DNA of 50,508 nucleotides from Streptomyces sp. PH10-H1 (lineage in GTDB: Bacteria > Actinomycetota > Actinomycetes > Streptomycetales > Streptomycetaceae). The stretch is taken from contig NZ_JASISZ010000061.1 of NCBI RefSeq assembly GCF_030063355.1, forward strand, positions 1 to 50,508. Direction: 5' to 3'. Below the pieces are notes generated by a model. It did no database searches and was not told where the DNA came from. It saw only the letters and a list, made by a program, of their open reading frames with translations. The position numbers and the translations under genes were made by a program. Of this stretch, positions 22,731-30,950 are shown one piece after another (the first letter of the stretch is position 1; every line of letters starts with the position of its first letter).

Positions 22731-23963
22731 TCAACAGGCGCCCTCGTCCGCCCAGACACCCCATTGGCCCGTGGTGCCGGGCTCTTCGTTCTGGGTCCAC
22801 CACTTGGCCTTCCACTTGTGGCCGTTGTGGGAGACCTCGTTGCCGTTGACGTAGACGGCCGAGCCGTCCCATGCGGCCACGGTGCACTGGCCGGGCGGCG
22901 TCGTCGTCGGAGGCGTGGTGGGCGGGGTGGTGGGAGGCGTGGCGCCCGCGAACTTCACCGAGAACTTGGCGAACTCCCAGGCGGTCTGCGGGACGCTGCT
23001 GCAGACGCCGGAGGTGGTGCCGTTGTCCGGCGGGGTGCACTGGCGGTCGCGGTTGAGCGACCAGAAGGTGAACCGGCCCATGCCGTGGCCGGTGGCGTAG
23101 TCCAGCACGGTCTGGAAGTCGGCCTGACGGAAGTACTCGCCGGTGTCGCTGCGGCCGTTCATGCCGGAGAAGCCCTCATGGGCGTAGGCGGTGGCGGAAC
23201 TCCAGCCGAACGTCGACTGCAGGATCGTGTTGAAGTTGGTCAGCGCGCTGGTCTGCGCCGCCGCTCCGTTGAAGCCGCCGTCGAAGGGCATGATGGAGAA
23301 GTTGTTGGGCGTGAAGCCCTGTGCCTTGGCCTCGTTCAGCATCTGCTTGCCGAACCAGCCGGTGCCGTCGGCGGTGCCCGCCGTGGTCACCGAGACGTAG
23401 AGGCCGGGGTTGTTCTGCTGGAGGATCTTCGCGGCACCGATCTCATGGGCGATCGCGGTGGCGTTCTCGTACTCCGGCTCCTCGAGGTCGAAGTCGATCG
23501 CCTTGAGCTGGTACTTGGTGATGACCTGCTGGTACGCGGCGGCGGTCGCCGCCGAGTCGGAGCAGGCCTGGCCGAGCTTGGTGCCGCCGTAACCGCCGAT
23601 GGAGACCGATACGTCGCCGCCCTTGGCGCGGATGCCGCTGATCACGGAGCCGACCGCGGTGTCGGAGGAGACGGGGCCCGTGCCGTCCCAGGTCGGGCTG
23701 CAGCCGCCGCCGTTGGGGGCGAGGATGAACGCGAGCTGGAACGCCTTGAGCCCGGTGGCGTCCATGATCTCGCCGGCGTTAGGGGGGTTGTTGTCCAGGG
23801 GCATCAAGTAGGGCGCCGCCGCGTACCAGTTGTTGCCCAGGGCGCCGGCCGTGGCATCGGCGCCGGAGGCCTGGCCGGTGCCGAGAGTGGCGGCGGCAGC
23901 GAGACCCGCTGCCGCGAGGGTGGCCGCGGCCACCCCGGAACAGAGTGCTTTGAGGCGCTTCAC
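22731..23963 (-). CDS. Secreted GH18 chitinase with C-terminal chitin-binding domain
   Basis: A 410-residue exported enzyme. It has a signal peptide (KRLKALCSG, VAAATLAAAGLAAAATL), then a GH18 barrel at about residues 45-335 with SVSIGGYGG and the DxxDxDxE site in LKAIDFDLEEPE (Glu acid/base). A Thr/Pro linker (PPTTPPTTPPTTTPP) leads to a CBM5/12-type domain with the aromatics WDGSAVYVNGNEVSHNG and HKWKAKWWTQNEEPG. It cuts chitin outside the cell. Direct repeats and a TTGACG promoter upstream fit control by DasR and chitin signalling. From memory its position resembles chiD of S. coelicolor; I leave the symbol blank as unproven. Confidence 0.95.
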   Translation of the reverse strand: MKRLKALCSGVAAATLAAAGLAAAATLGTGQASGADATAGALGNNWYAAAPYLMPLDNNPPNAGEIMDATGLKAFQLAFILAPNGGGCSPTWDGTGPVSSDTAVGSVISGIRAKGGDVSVSIGGYGGTKLGQACSDSAATAAAYQQVITKYQLKAIDFDLEEPEYENATAIAHEIGAAKILQQNNPGLYVSVTTAGTADGTGWFGKQMLNEAKAQGFTPNNFSIMPFDGGFNGAAAQTSALTNFNTILQSTFGWSSATAYAHEGFSGMNGRSDTGEYFRQADFQTVLDYATGHGMGRFTFWSLNRDRQCTPPDNGTTSGVCSSVPQTAWEFAKFSVKFAGATPPTTPPTTPPTTTPPGQCTVAAWDGSAVYVNGNEVSHNGHKWKAKWWTQNEEPGTTGQWGVWADEGAC

Positions 23964-23992
23964 GTCGTACCTCCTGTGGGGGAAACGCAGCC

Positions 23993-24021
23993 AGAATCCA
24001 ACCGTGACGCGAACCCGTCAA
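23993..24021 (-). promoter_or_regulatory. Chitinase promoter
   Basis: On the minus strand TTGACG (24016-24021), 17 bp, GATTCT (23993-23998). The -35 box matches five of six bases and directly abuts the direct-repeat operator. The gene's ribosome site AGGAGG is about 10 bp before the start. Confidence 0.65.
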
Positions 24022-24025
24022 GGCT

Positions 24026-24052
24026 TTGGACTAGACCTAGGACTAAACCACT
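24026..24052 (-). promoter_or_regulatory. DasR-like sites / chitinase direct repeats
   Basis: Two copies of a 10-bp unit 12 bp apart, GGTTTAGTCC and GGTCTAGTCC on the minus strand, just upstream of the -35 box. Each resembles half or more of the DasR site (ACTGGTCTAGACCACT-like). Such 12-bp direct repeats are known in streptomycete chitinase promoters, where they mediate chitin induction and glucose repression. Confidence 0.75.
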
Positions 24053-24076
24053 AGGGGCTCTCGACCAGCCATGCCG

Positions 24077-25006
24077 TCAGATTCCGAAGAGGATCGAGGC
24101 ATTGTCGTGGCATACCGCCCGCAGCCAGTCGTCTCCCAGGCCCAGTCGCGCCAGGGATTCCAGGCCATGGGCGTACGCGTACGGGATGTTGGGGAAGTCG
24201 CTCCCCCACAGGATCCGGTCGCCGAGGTCCGCGAGCCGCGCGTACTCCCCCTGGGGCAACGGGCAGGCCTCTTCGGAGAAGTCGGTGAACGCCATCGTCG
24301 TGTCCAGCAGGACCCCGGGGTACCGGTCGGCCAGGTCGAGGAAGCCGGTGTACTCGGGCATCCCCATGTGCGCGATGACCAGCCGCAGCCGGGGATGCCT
24401 GGCCAGCACCCGGGCCACCGGCTCGGGGCCGGTGAACTTGCCTGGCACCGGCCCGGAACCGCAGTGGATCACCACCGGGATCCCCGCCTCGGCCAGCAGC
24501 CCCCAGACCGGCTCCAGCCAGGCGTCATTGGGGTCGTAGCCCCCCACCTGGACATGCGATTTGACGACCCGCGCGCCGCCTTCGACGGCCCCGCGCACAT
24601 AGTCCGCGGCCTCCTCCTCGGGGAAGAACGTGGCCGTGCTCAGGCAGTCCGGCGTGCGGGCGGCGAAGTCCGCCGCCCAGCCGTTCAGCCAGGCGGCCAT
24701 CCCCCGCTTGTGCGGGTAGACCATCGAGGTGAACGCTCTGACGCCGAACCCGCGCAGCACCGCCAGCCGTTCGTCCTCCTGGTGGCGGTAGGTGATCGGC
24801 CAGGGCCGGCCGACCAGCGGGCCGGCGGCGTCGAAGTACGCCCACACCTTGTCCAGCACGCGTTCCGGCATGAAGTGGGTATGCACATCGATCAGACCCG
24901 GAAGCCCCAGTCCGCGCCAGAACGCGGTCACCCGTGCCTCATCGGCGCTCGTCGCCACCATGCGCGGCCACCCCTCCATCCGGTCCGCCGGAGCCGCCAG
25001 GTCCAT
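24077..25006 (-). CDS. Amidohydrolase-2 family metal-dependent hydrolase
   Basis: A 309-residue TIM-barrel hydrolase of the Amidohydro_2 (ACMSD-like) family. It has the metal motif GLIDVHTHFMP, the catalytic Lys region VVKSHVQVGGYDPND, IPVVIHCGSGPVPGKFTGPE, LRLVIAHMGMPEYTGFL, and the late Asp in RILWGSDFPNIPYAYAHGLE. Substrates of the family include decarboxylated or hydrolysed aromatic and cyclic compounds; this one is undetermined. It lies 101 bp after the SRPBCC gene on the same strand and ends next to the chitinase operator. Confidence 0.92.
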   Translation of the reverse strand: MDLAAPADRMEGWPRMVATSADEARVTAFWRGLGLPGLIDVHTHFMPERVLDKVWAYFDAAGPLVGRPWPITYRHQEDERLAVLRGFGVRAFTSMVYPHKRGMAAWLNGWAADFAARTPDCLSTATFFPEEEAADYVRGAVEGGARVVKSHVQVGGYDPNDAWLEPVWGLLAEAGIPVVIHCGSGPVPGKFTGPEPVARVLARHPRLRLVIAHMGMPEYTGFLDLADRYPGVLLDTTMAFTDFSEEACPLPQGEYARLADLGDRILWGSDFPNIPYAYAHGLESLARLGLGDDWLRAVCHDNASILFGI

Positions 25007-25107
25007 CAGGCCCTGTCGGGGCTGTCAGGTCTGCCGGGTCCGTTCGGGGAATGATCGCAGAGGGCCGTGGCCGGTCCGGATGCGGTCGCCGGCCGTTGCC
25101 TCCGGCC

Positions 25108-25551
25108 TCAGGCGGGTGCCCCGCTCTCCGCGGCGGACTTGAGGGCGCCGAGCCAGTCGACGAGCGACGCCTCGAGCCCGGCCCGCATCCCGACGGGGTC
25201 GGCCAGCACCGGCTCGCCGTCCCAGGATTCCTGGGTCCGCACCACCACGCCGTCGGCGGTCCGGTCGAAGGTCCACACGTGGATGCCGTCGATCCCGTGG
25301 GCGGGGCCGCCCCAGGCGATGCGGCTCATCGGCGTGACCTCGCCGATGGTGGAGGTGATCGAGAGACCGGCGGTCTCCCACTCGAAGACCCCGCCCGGCT
25401 CCAGCTCCGTCCGCAGTCGGGCGCCGGTGATGCCGGGGTTCCACCGCGGCCAGGCGTCGATGGCGGTGTGCAGCCGCCAGATCGTCTCCAGGGACGCGTC
25501 GATGGTGATGGTGAGGTCGGCGACGGCCGGGGCTTCGTGGTTGATGTCCAT
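25108..25551 (-). CDS. SRPBCC / polyketide-cyclase-like protein
   Basis: A 147-residue helix-grip protein (START/AHSA1-like): VADLTITIDASLETIWRLHT, AIDAWPRWNPGITGARLRTE, GGVFEWETAGLSITSTIGEV, RTQESWDG. ATG 25551 is preferred over ATG 25563 because GGAG lies 7 bp upstream. Members bind small hydrophobic ligands; no catalytic residue can be named. It is divergent from a TetR regulator, which probably controls it. Confidence 0.88.
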   Translation of the reverse strand: MDINHEAPAVADLTITIDASLETIWRLHTAIDAWPRWNPGITGARLRTELEPGGVFEWETAGLSITSTIGEVTPMSRIAWGGPAHGIDGIHVWTFDRTADGVVVRTQESWDGEPVLADPVGMRAGLEASLVDWLGALKSAAESGAPA

Positions 25552-25629
25552 GGGGTTCTCCATTTCCGTCGGGTGTGCGGTGGTGACCGTCGTACGGCAT
25601 CGAGTGCACGGGTTACGGTCAATCGCTTA

Positions 25630-25657
25630 CGTTACACACAATAACAGTTGCTATGAT
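25630..25657. promoter_or_regulatory. Divergent promoter/operator region, SRPBCC and TetR genes
   Basis: The AT-rich core of the intergenic region carries GTTACACACAATAAC (GTTA/TAAC inverted) at 25631-25645 and a likely -10 box TATGAT at 25652-25657 reading toward the TetR gene. The inverted repeat is short, so the operator call is tentative. Confidence 0.4.
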
Positions 25658-25688
25658 GGATTACGCAACCCAGGAGAGGACACCTTCC

Positions 25689-26432
25689 GTGATGGCGGCA
25701 GCAGCGGGCCCCCGTGCCCGGTTCCGAGAGCAGACGCGTACCGAGATCAAGGACATCGCCTTGCGGCAGCTGGCCGCCGGCGGTACGGACGGCATCGCGC
25801 TCACCCGTATCGCCAAGGAGCTGGGCATGTCGGGACCGGCCCTCTACCGCTACTTCGCCAGCCGCGACGATCTGCTCAGCGTCCTGATCCGCGACGCCTA
25901 CGACGATCTGGCGACGGCCATCGAGAACGCCGTCGCGGCCGGGCCCGGGTCCGGGTCACCCCGCGCCCGGCTCCACGCGCTGGCCGGCGCCTTCCGGGCC
26001 TGGGCCGTCGGGCAGCCGCACCGCTATCTGCTGATCGCGGGCACCCCGGTCCCCGGCTACACCGCCCCACCGGACACCCTGCTGCGGGCCCGAGCCGCGC
26101 TCGGCCCGTTCATGGAGGCGTTCGTCCACGGGCGGCCGAACGCGGAAATGCTGACCCTGGTGAGCCAGATGGACGCCTGGGCCAAGGCGGACACCGCGGT
26201 CGCAGACTGGGTCGCGGAGCACACGGGCCCCTGGGACCCGCCGGATTCGTCGGACTCCCACGACGGCGCGGCGACGGCTCTCGCCGGGGCCGTACTCACC
26301 TGGTCCCAGATGCACGGCGCGGTCAGCCTCGAAGTGTCGTCCCAGTTCAGCGGCATGGGCCACAGCCCTTCGACGCTGCTGCGCGCGTCACTCGACGCGC
26401 TGGCCGACGCCTTCGGCCTCCCCGCCGCCTAG
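25689..26432 (+). CDS. TetR-family transcriptional regulator
   Basis: A 247-residue repressor-type protein. The N-terminal TetR helix-turn-helix is clear: REQTRTEIKDIALRQLAAGG, TDGIALTRIAKELGMSGPAL, YRYFASRDDLLSVLI. The C-terminal ligand domain is of the TetR_C_33/WHG kind (AFRAWAVGQPHRYLLIAGTP). GTG 25689 lies 10 bp after AGGAGAGG; ATG 25692 is nearly equivalent. It is divergent from the SRPBCC and amidohydrolase genes, a usual arrangement for a local repressor of a small catabolic unit. Confidence 0.93.
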   Translation: MMAAAAGPRARFREQTRTEIKDIALRQLAAGGTDGIALTRIAKELGMSGPALYRYFASRDDLLSVLIRDAYDDLATAIENAVAAGPGSGSPRARLHALAGAFRAWAVGQPHRYLLIAGTPVPGYTAPPDTLLRARAALGPFMEAFVHGRPNAEMLTLVSQMDAWAKADTAVADWVAEHTGPWDPPDSSDSHDGAATALAGAVLTWSQMHGAVSLEVSSQFSGMGHSPSTLLRASLDALADAFGLPAA

Positions 26433-26473
26433 GTCAGGTCGCAATTGTCGGGCAGGCGGCGGATCCTGACCCC

Positions 26474-26764
26474 ATGGGAAACACCTATCGGGGCTGGGCA
26501 ACAGTGATCGCCGACGGAACCGGTTCACCGGTCGAAGCCGATCTGTACGCGATCCAGGAGAAGGGCCGTCTGTCGGCCTGGCACGGCAGCATCCACACCG
26601 GCAGCGGCGGAAGCCCCTGGGCGGTGCGCGGCAAGACGGTGGATCTCCGACTGCCCAACGGGCGGCAGGGAGAGTGCGTCATCACCAAGGTGATTCCGGA
26701 GACGGGACGTGCCGAGGTCACCGGCAGCGGCCCCGTGCCGTTCGGATCGGAGCACGAGAGGTAG
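26474..26764 (+). CDS. Small hypothetical protein (96 aa)
   Basis: A 96-residue, mainly beta-strand protein (MGNTYRGWATVIADGTGSPV, EADLYAIQEKGRLSAWHGSI, GKTVDLRLPNGRQGECVITK). It has normal streptomycete codon bias and no signal peptide or membrane segment. It lies 41 bp after the TetR gene on the same strand. I recall similar small proteins in other streptomycetes but know no function. Confidence 0.65.
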   Translation: MGNTYRGWATVIADGTGSPVEADLYAIQEKGRLSAWHGSIHTGSGGSPWAVRGKTVDLRLPNGRQGECVITKVIPETGRAEVTGSGPVPFGSEHER

Positions 26765-26815
26765 TCCGCGGGTAGTCCGACGCGAAGGGCACAGGGCCGG
26801 TTTTCATGGATCCGC

Positions 26816-28225
26816 TCAGCAGATGCCCAGGGCGGCCAGTGCGCGGCGCTGCCCGGGGCTCGGGCGTGCGGGCCAGTAGAGGTAGCAGACGCCGCCGGTG
26901 CCGCTGCTGACCTTGCCGGAGGCGTTGTAGCGCTTGGTCCGCAGCCAGATCGTCTCGAACTGCGCGCGCTTGTAGACGTTGCGCACGACGTCGTCGCTCG
27001 AGCTGGCCGGATCGTTGGCCACGACATCGCCCGCAGCGGTGAAGCCGGCGATGCACATCAAGTGGCCCGAGGTGCCGTATCCGGCCCCGTCGAGTTCGGA
27101 GGCGAGGAAGGACTGGGACGTTATCACCGGGATGCCGGCACGGATCAGTCGTTCGATGTCGTTGAGCGAGTGCAGCCGCGTGATGATGCCCTGCAGGTCA
27201 CGGTAGGTAGCGGCGTAGGCGGCGTTGAACGGCCAGTTGCCGCAGCCCTTGTACTGGTAGTCGTACGTGAAGCGGGCCGCGTGGTCGACCTGGGGGTCGG
27301 CGTACGCGGGGTTCACCCAGGCGAGATCCGCGGCGGAGGGCTTGCGGCCCCAATACTCTATGACCATCTGGGACGAGGTCGGGCTGCACCAAGCCTCGCC
27401 GCCGTTGTCGTACTCCGGGTACTGGCCCTTGTGGATGTTCTGCGAGTAGCGCGGCACCGGCAGTTCGCTTCCGGCGCCCGCACCGGGGACCGAGGCCGGG
27501 ACGGTGAAGCGGTCGGGGATGGTGGAGGCCATCGCGCCGAGCCGCCAGAGCGTCGGGGTGAGACGGCTGCCGGGCTTGCTGTAGAGGGTCGCCCGCAGCC
27601 GGTACGAGGCGAGCAGCGGTCCGGCCGCCGCGTCGTCGATGGAGAAGGTATCGGTCCAGATGCTGCTCTTCCCGTCCTTCTGGCCGTCGACGGAGGTGCG
27701 TTTGATGTCGCCGTCCCCGGAGGCCCAGCGGCCCATGACGTAGGCGGGGGTGGCGGTGCCGTCGGTGTAGGTGCCGAGCAGCTCGACCTGGAGCCAGGTA
27801 CCGGCCGGGGTGCGGGCGTTCCAGGAGGCGATCAGCTCGCTCGCGGGGTACCGGAGGGTGTGCACCGGGGAGGTCCAGATGGCGGAATCCCAAGTGGAGA
27901 CGGTGCCCGTGTGCGGGTCGGTGTAGACCAGCGTGCCGGTGGGGTCGTCGATCACCAGGCCGGGCCGCTCCCCCGGCACCGGCCGGGTGCCGTCGCGCGT
28001 GCCGCGCCGCCAGTCGGTGTACGACGTCCAGCCCGTGTAGTCCACCGGCGCGGTGTCGGCCGGTGTGCCGTGGGCCGGCGCGCCCGGCCCGGTGGCTCTC
28101 TGAGCGCCGGTCCTCCCGGCGGCTCGCGGCGCGGCGACCGCCCCGGTGGCGGGAGCGGCCGCGGTGGCGGCCACCGCGGCGAGCACGGCGGCCAGGACGG
28201 TACGCCGCGGAGCAGGTTTGGTCAT
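26816..28225 (-). CDS. Exported C39-like peptidase family protein
   Basis: A 469-residue exported protein. The start MTKPAPRRTVLAAVLAAVAA has a twin-arginine-like signal, with cleavage likely after GAVA. A long N-terminal beta-rich domain (about 60-270; GTWLQVELLGTYTDG, IPDRFTVPASVPG) precedes a C39_2-type papain-fold domain. There the Cys nucleophile is in GGEAWCSPTSSQMVIEYWG, the His in GYGTSGHLMCIAGFTAAGDV, and an Asp in VVANDPASS. It ends in AALGIC. The substrate is unknown; related proteins are secreted hydrolases or immunity factors. A start at ATG 28225 gives the intact signal peptide. Confidence 0.88.
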   Translation of the reverse strand: MTKPAPRRTVLAAVLAAVAATAAAPATGAVAAPRAAGRTGAQRATGPGAPAHGTPADTAPVDYTGWTSYTDWRRGTRDGTRPVPGERPGLVIDDPTGTLVYTDPHTGTVSTWDSAIWTSPVHTLRYPASELIASWNARTPAGTWLQVELLGTYTDGTATPAYVMGRWASGDGDIKRTSVDGQKDGKSSIWTDTFSIDDAAAGPLLASYRLRATLYSKPGSRLTPTLWRLGAMASTIPDRFTVPASVPGAGAGSELPVPRYSQNIHKGQYPEYDNGGEAWCSPTSSQMVIEYWGRKPSAADLAWVNPAYADPQVDHAARFTYDYQYKGCGNWPFNAAYAATYRDLQGIITRLHSLNDIERLIRAGIPVITSQSFLASELDGAGYGTSGHLMCIAGFTAAGDVVANDPASSSDDVVRNVYKRAQFETIWLRTKRYNASGKVSSGTGGVCYLYWPARPSPGQRRALAALGIC

Positions 28226-28273
28226 GGCGGTGTTCCCCTCGCTGTGAACGACGCAGTGTTCCAGCCGCATCGG

Positions 28274-28305
28274 CAGGTGCGCGACAGGTGCGCGACAGGT
28301 GCGCC
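28274..28305. repeat. 11-bp triplicate repeat upstream of the C39-like gene
   Basis: Three consecutive copies of caggtgcgcga (the last one base off) lie 49-80 bp upstream of the gene start, where regulatory sites are expected. The three copies are in one turn-spaced line. Confidence 0.55.
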
Positions 28306-28450
28306 TTACTATCGCCGCTCCCCCGGCACTTCTGCCAGGGTTTCCGACGCGCGTCACCGGCCAACATTGGATCAGACCACTGACGCTCCGTCGGAAGAAC
28401 GTCCAGGTCCCGCCTGGGGCCTCTCCTGTCCCCCGGTCGGCGGACAGTCT

Positions 28451-29626
28451 CTAAGCATGAGCGCCCACCGGCACGTCGCCTATCGTCAACCGGGGTGTCC
28501 CTTCGAGGATTTCCCCGATGCGCCCGGCCTGGCCGTCCAGCTCCCCCAGCTGCGGGACGGTGAGCGGTCGCAACGTCTCCACCGTGATGTCGAGTCGCCG
28601 GCCGGAGCGGCGCTGGTGCCAGACTCCGGCGACGGTCCCGTCGACGAGCAGCACGGGATGGTTGCCGGCCTGGCCTCCGGGGGTCAGCGCGCGTTCTGCG
28701 GCCCGGCCGGGGTAGAGCCGTTCGCGCGGCTGGCAGGCCACCACGTAAGCGTCGAAGTACGGCAGCAGTCGTACGCCCCGGGGCTCGGCGGCCGGGAACA
28801 CGGTGTCCCCCGCCACCACCCAGGCGGTGGCGCCGTCGAAATCAACCTGCTGGAGCTCCCCGGCCAGGGAGTCGAACAGCTCGGCGGCCCAACGGCCGGG
28901 TGCCGCCAGCCACTTCGCGAAGGTCGCGGGCGTGGCCGCCCGTACGCGTACAGATAGGCGCGGACGAGAGCGGCGAGCGCGGGGGGTCCGTCGTCGGGCC
29001 GCAGCGCCGGCAGCCAGCGGCGGGGGCTGGTGTATGTGACCTTGCGGCCCCGGTTGGGGCCGAAGCACAGCGCGCCCCGTATCCCCGCCGTCGCCAGGGC
29101 CTGGCGCCAGCGCGGCCACATCCCCTGGAAGGCGGGCATGACGAGGTCCCCGGCCCAGGGCCCGGTCCTGGGCCGGGGACCTCCTCGCTCAGCTCGTCGA
29201 TGGTCAGTTCCGCGTCCGCGAGCGCCTCATCGACGGCCCCGATGACCTCCTCGGTCTGCGCTGACGTCAACCGCACGTCCTGGGGGAAGGCGTTCCGTTC
29301 GCCGGGGACCGCGGACAGCGCACCGGTCCACATCGGCAGATCGCCGGCGGCAGCGGATGAACGGTGCCGCGCGGACCGAAGGTCTTGACCAGACTGCGCC
29401 CGGTCCACAGCGCGTCCCTGATGTCGCCCCGTGTACCACCATCGATCCGCAGCCCGATGGACAGCTCGGCGGCGGACAGCACTTGGGCGTGCGCGCCGCA
29501 CATGGCACCGGCGATCCCGGCAGGCCCCGCGTCCTTCGAGGGGGCGGCCAGCGCCTGCCGCTCCAGCCGGCGGGCGCTGGCCTCGGCCCAGGTCACCCGC
29601 GGAAGTTGTGTCGGCAGTCGGTGCAT
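28451..29626 (-). pseudogene. Winged-helix DNA-binding protein gene (HTH_42/AlkZ-like), three frameshifts
   Basis: Read across four segments in three frames, this is one gene of about 390 codons of the winged-helix DNA-binding domain family (YcaQ/AlkZ-like). Segment 1 (29626 to about 29350) has RLPTQLPRVTWAEASARRLE and TGRSLVKTFGPRGTVHPLP. Segment 2 (to about 29175) has DLPMWTGALSAVPGERNAFP. Segment 3 (to about 28940) has GPWAGDLVMPAFQGMWPRWR and LVRAYLYAYG. Segment 4 (to 28451) has TPATFAKWLAAPGRWAAELF and ends GDVPVGAHA. Each join fits a one-base deletion, all in the same direction. AAGGAGAT precedes the start. It could be decay or base-calling error in extreme GC; intact neighbours favour decay. 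A working homologue would unhook crosslinks or act as a regulator. Confidence 0.8.
29143..29183. repeat. 17-bp perfect hairpin inside the frameshifted gene
   Basis: A perfect 17-bp inverted repeat (outer arms GAGGTCCCCGG and CCGGGGACCTC, inner CCAGG/CCTGG) with a 7-base loop, inside coding-derived sequence. The second frameshift falls within it. In frame 2 it reads as PGPGPGPGPG. Confidence 0.8.
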
Positions 29627-29706
29627 CGGACGGATCTCCTTCGGTTGCCACCAGCCCCGATCGCGAATCCGGCGACGAGTACGCGAAAGCCGCGCACCGC
29701 GCCGCG

Positions 29707-30864
29707 CTATCCCGGCAGGACCACGAGGTCACGGCCCGTCAGGTTCAGCCGCTCGCCGCCGTCCGCGGTGCATACCGCGATGTCCTCGATACGGGCGCCG
29801 AACCGGTCGGGGAGGTAGATGCCGGGTTCGATCGAGAAGGCCATGCCCGGCTCCAGCGGGCGGTCACTGCCCGACACGATGTACGGCTCCTCGTGGGTTT
29901 CCAGGCCGATGCCGTGTCCGGTGCGGTGGATGAAGTGCTCGCCGTAGCCGGCGTCGGCGATGATGTCGCGTCCGACCGCGTCCAGCGCCTCGGCGGTGAT
30001 CCCGGGTCGCACGGCCTCGACCTGGGCGTGCTGGGCGCGCTGCAGCACGTCGTACAGCTCCCGGAAGTCCGGGTGCGGCTCTCCGACGGCGTAGGTGCGG
30101 GTCGAGTCGGAGCAGTAGCCGTCCTCGGTGGTGCCGCCGATGTCGACGACGACGGGATCGCCGGTGCGGATGACCCGGTCGGAGACCTCGTGGTGCGGGC
30201 TCGCGCTGTTGGGTCCTGAGCCGACGATGACGAAGTCGACGGTCGTGTGGCCCGCGGCGATGATGGCGTCCGCGATGTCGCGGGCGACCTCGCGCTCGGT
30301 GCGGCCGGGCCGCAGCCACTCCCCGATCCTGCGGTGCACCCGGTCGATCGCGGCCCCGGCCCTGCGCAGCGCCGTCACCTCGGCCGGGCTCTTGCGGATC
30401 CGCAGCTCCTGCAGCACCTCTCCGGCCAGCACGGCCTGCACCCGTGGCAGCGCGGCGGTGAAGGCGAGCAGCTTCTCGGCCCACATGTGGTTGTCGACGG
30501 CGATCCGGCCGGTGTCGCGCGGCAGCCTGCCGGCGATCAGCTCATAGACGTTGTCGGTCTCGGCGAAGCCGGTGACGCCGATACCGAGCGCGCCGACGGG
30601 TGAGGCCAGCGCGGCCGGCTTCTCCAAGGCGGGGACGACGAGGAATGCCTCCCCGTCGGCGGGCACCACCAGGCAGGTGAGGCGCTCCATCGGCACCGCG
30701 TGATAGCCGGTGAGATAGCGCAGATCGGCGCCCGGCGAGATCAGCAGGGCGTCGAGACCCGCTTCGGCGGCGGCCTTGCGGGCGAGTTCGAGCCGCTCGG
30801 CCGGATACAGCCCGGCGGAGGAGACGGAAGCACTGGCAGCGGAGCTGGCGGAGGAGTCGGTCAC
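29707..30864 (-). CDS. M24-family Xaa-Pro aminopeptidase
   Basis: A 385-residue cytoplasmic metalloaminopeptidase (aminopeptidase P/prolidase class). The N-terminal creatinase-like domain (GLDALLISPGADLRYLTGYH) precedes the pita-bread domain from about residue 165. The five metal ligands are all present: Asp in VVVDIGGTTED, Asp in CSDSTRTY, His in FIHRTGHGIGLETHEEP, Glu in FSIEPGIYLP, and Glu in GARIEDIAVCT. GTG 30864 starts MTDSSASSAA; longer frames upstream are arginine-rich and not gene-like. It lies divergent from the kinase gene at 30951, 86 bp apart. Confidence 0.94.
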   Translation of the reverse strand: MTDSSASSAASASVSSAGLYPAERLELARKAAAEAGLDALLISPGADLRYLTGYHAVPMERLTCLVVPADGEAFLVVPALEKPAALASPVGALGIGVTGFAETDNVYELIAGRLPRDTGRIAVDNHMWAEKLLAFTAALPRVQAVLAGEVLQELRIRKSPAEVTALRRAGAAIDRVHRRIGEWLRPGRTEREVARDIADAIIAAGHTTVDFVIVGSGPNSASPHHEVSDRVIRTGDPVVVDIGGTTEDGYCSDSTRTYAVGEPHPDFRELYDVLQRAQHAQVEAVRPGITAEALDAVGRDIIADAGYGEHFIHRTGHGIGLETHEEPYIVSGSDRPLEPGMAFSIEPGIYLPDRFGARIEDIAVCTADGGERLNLTGRDLVVLPG

Positions 30865-30950
30865 GTGTCTCACCGTAGACGCTCCTGGCACGCCGCGGAG
30901 GGCACCTGGCAGGACACGTCCTGCCGCGGACGCGCCGTATCCTGGGCCCG

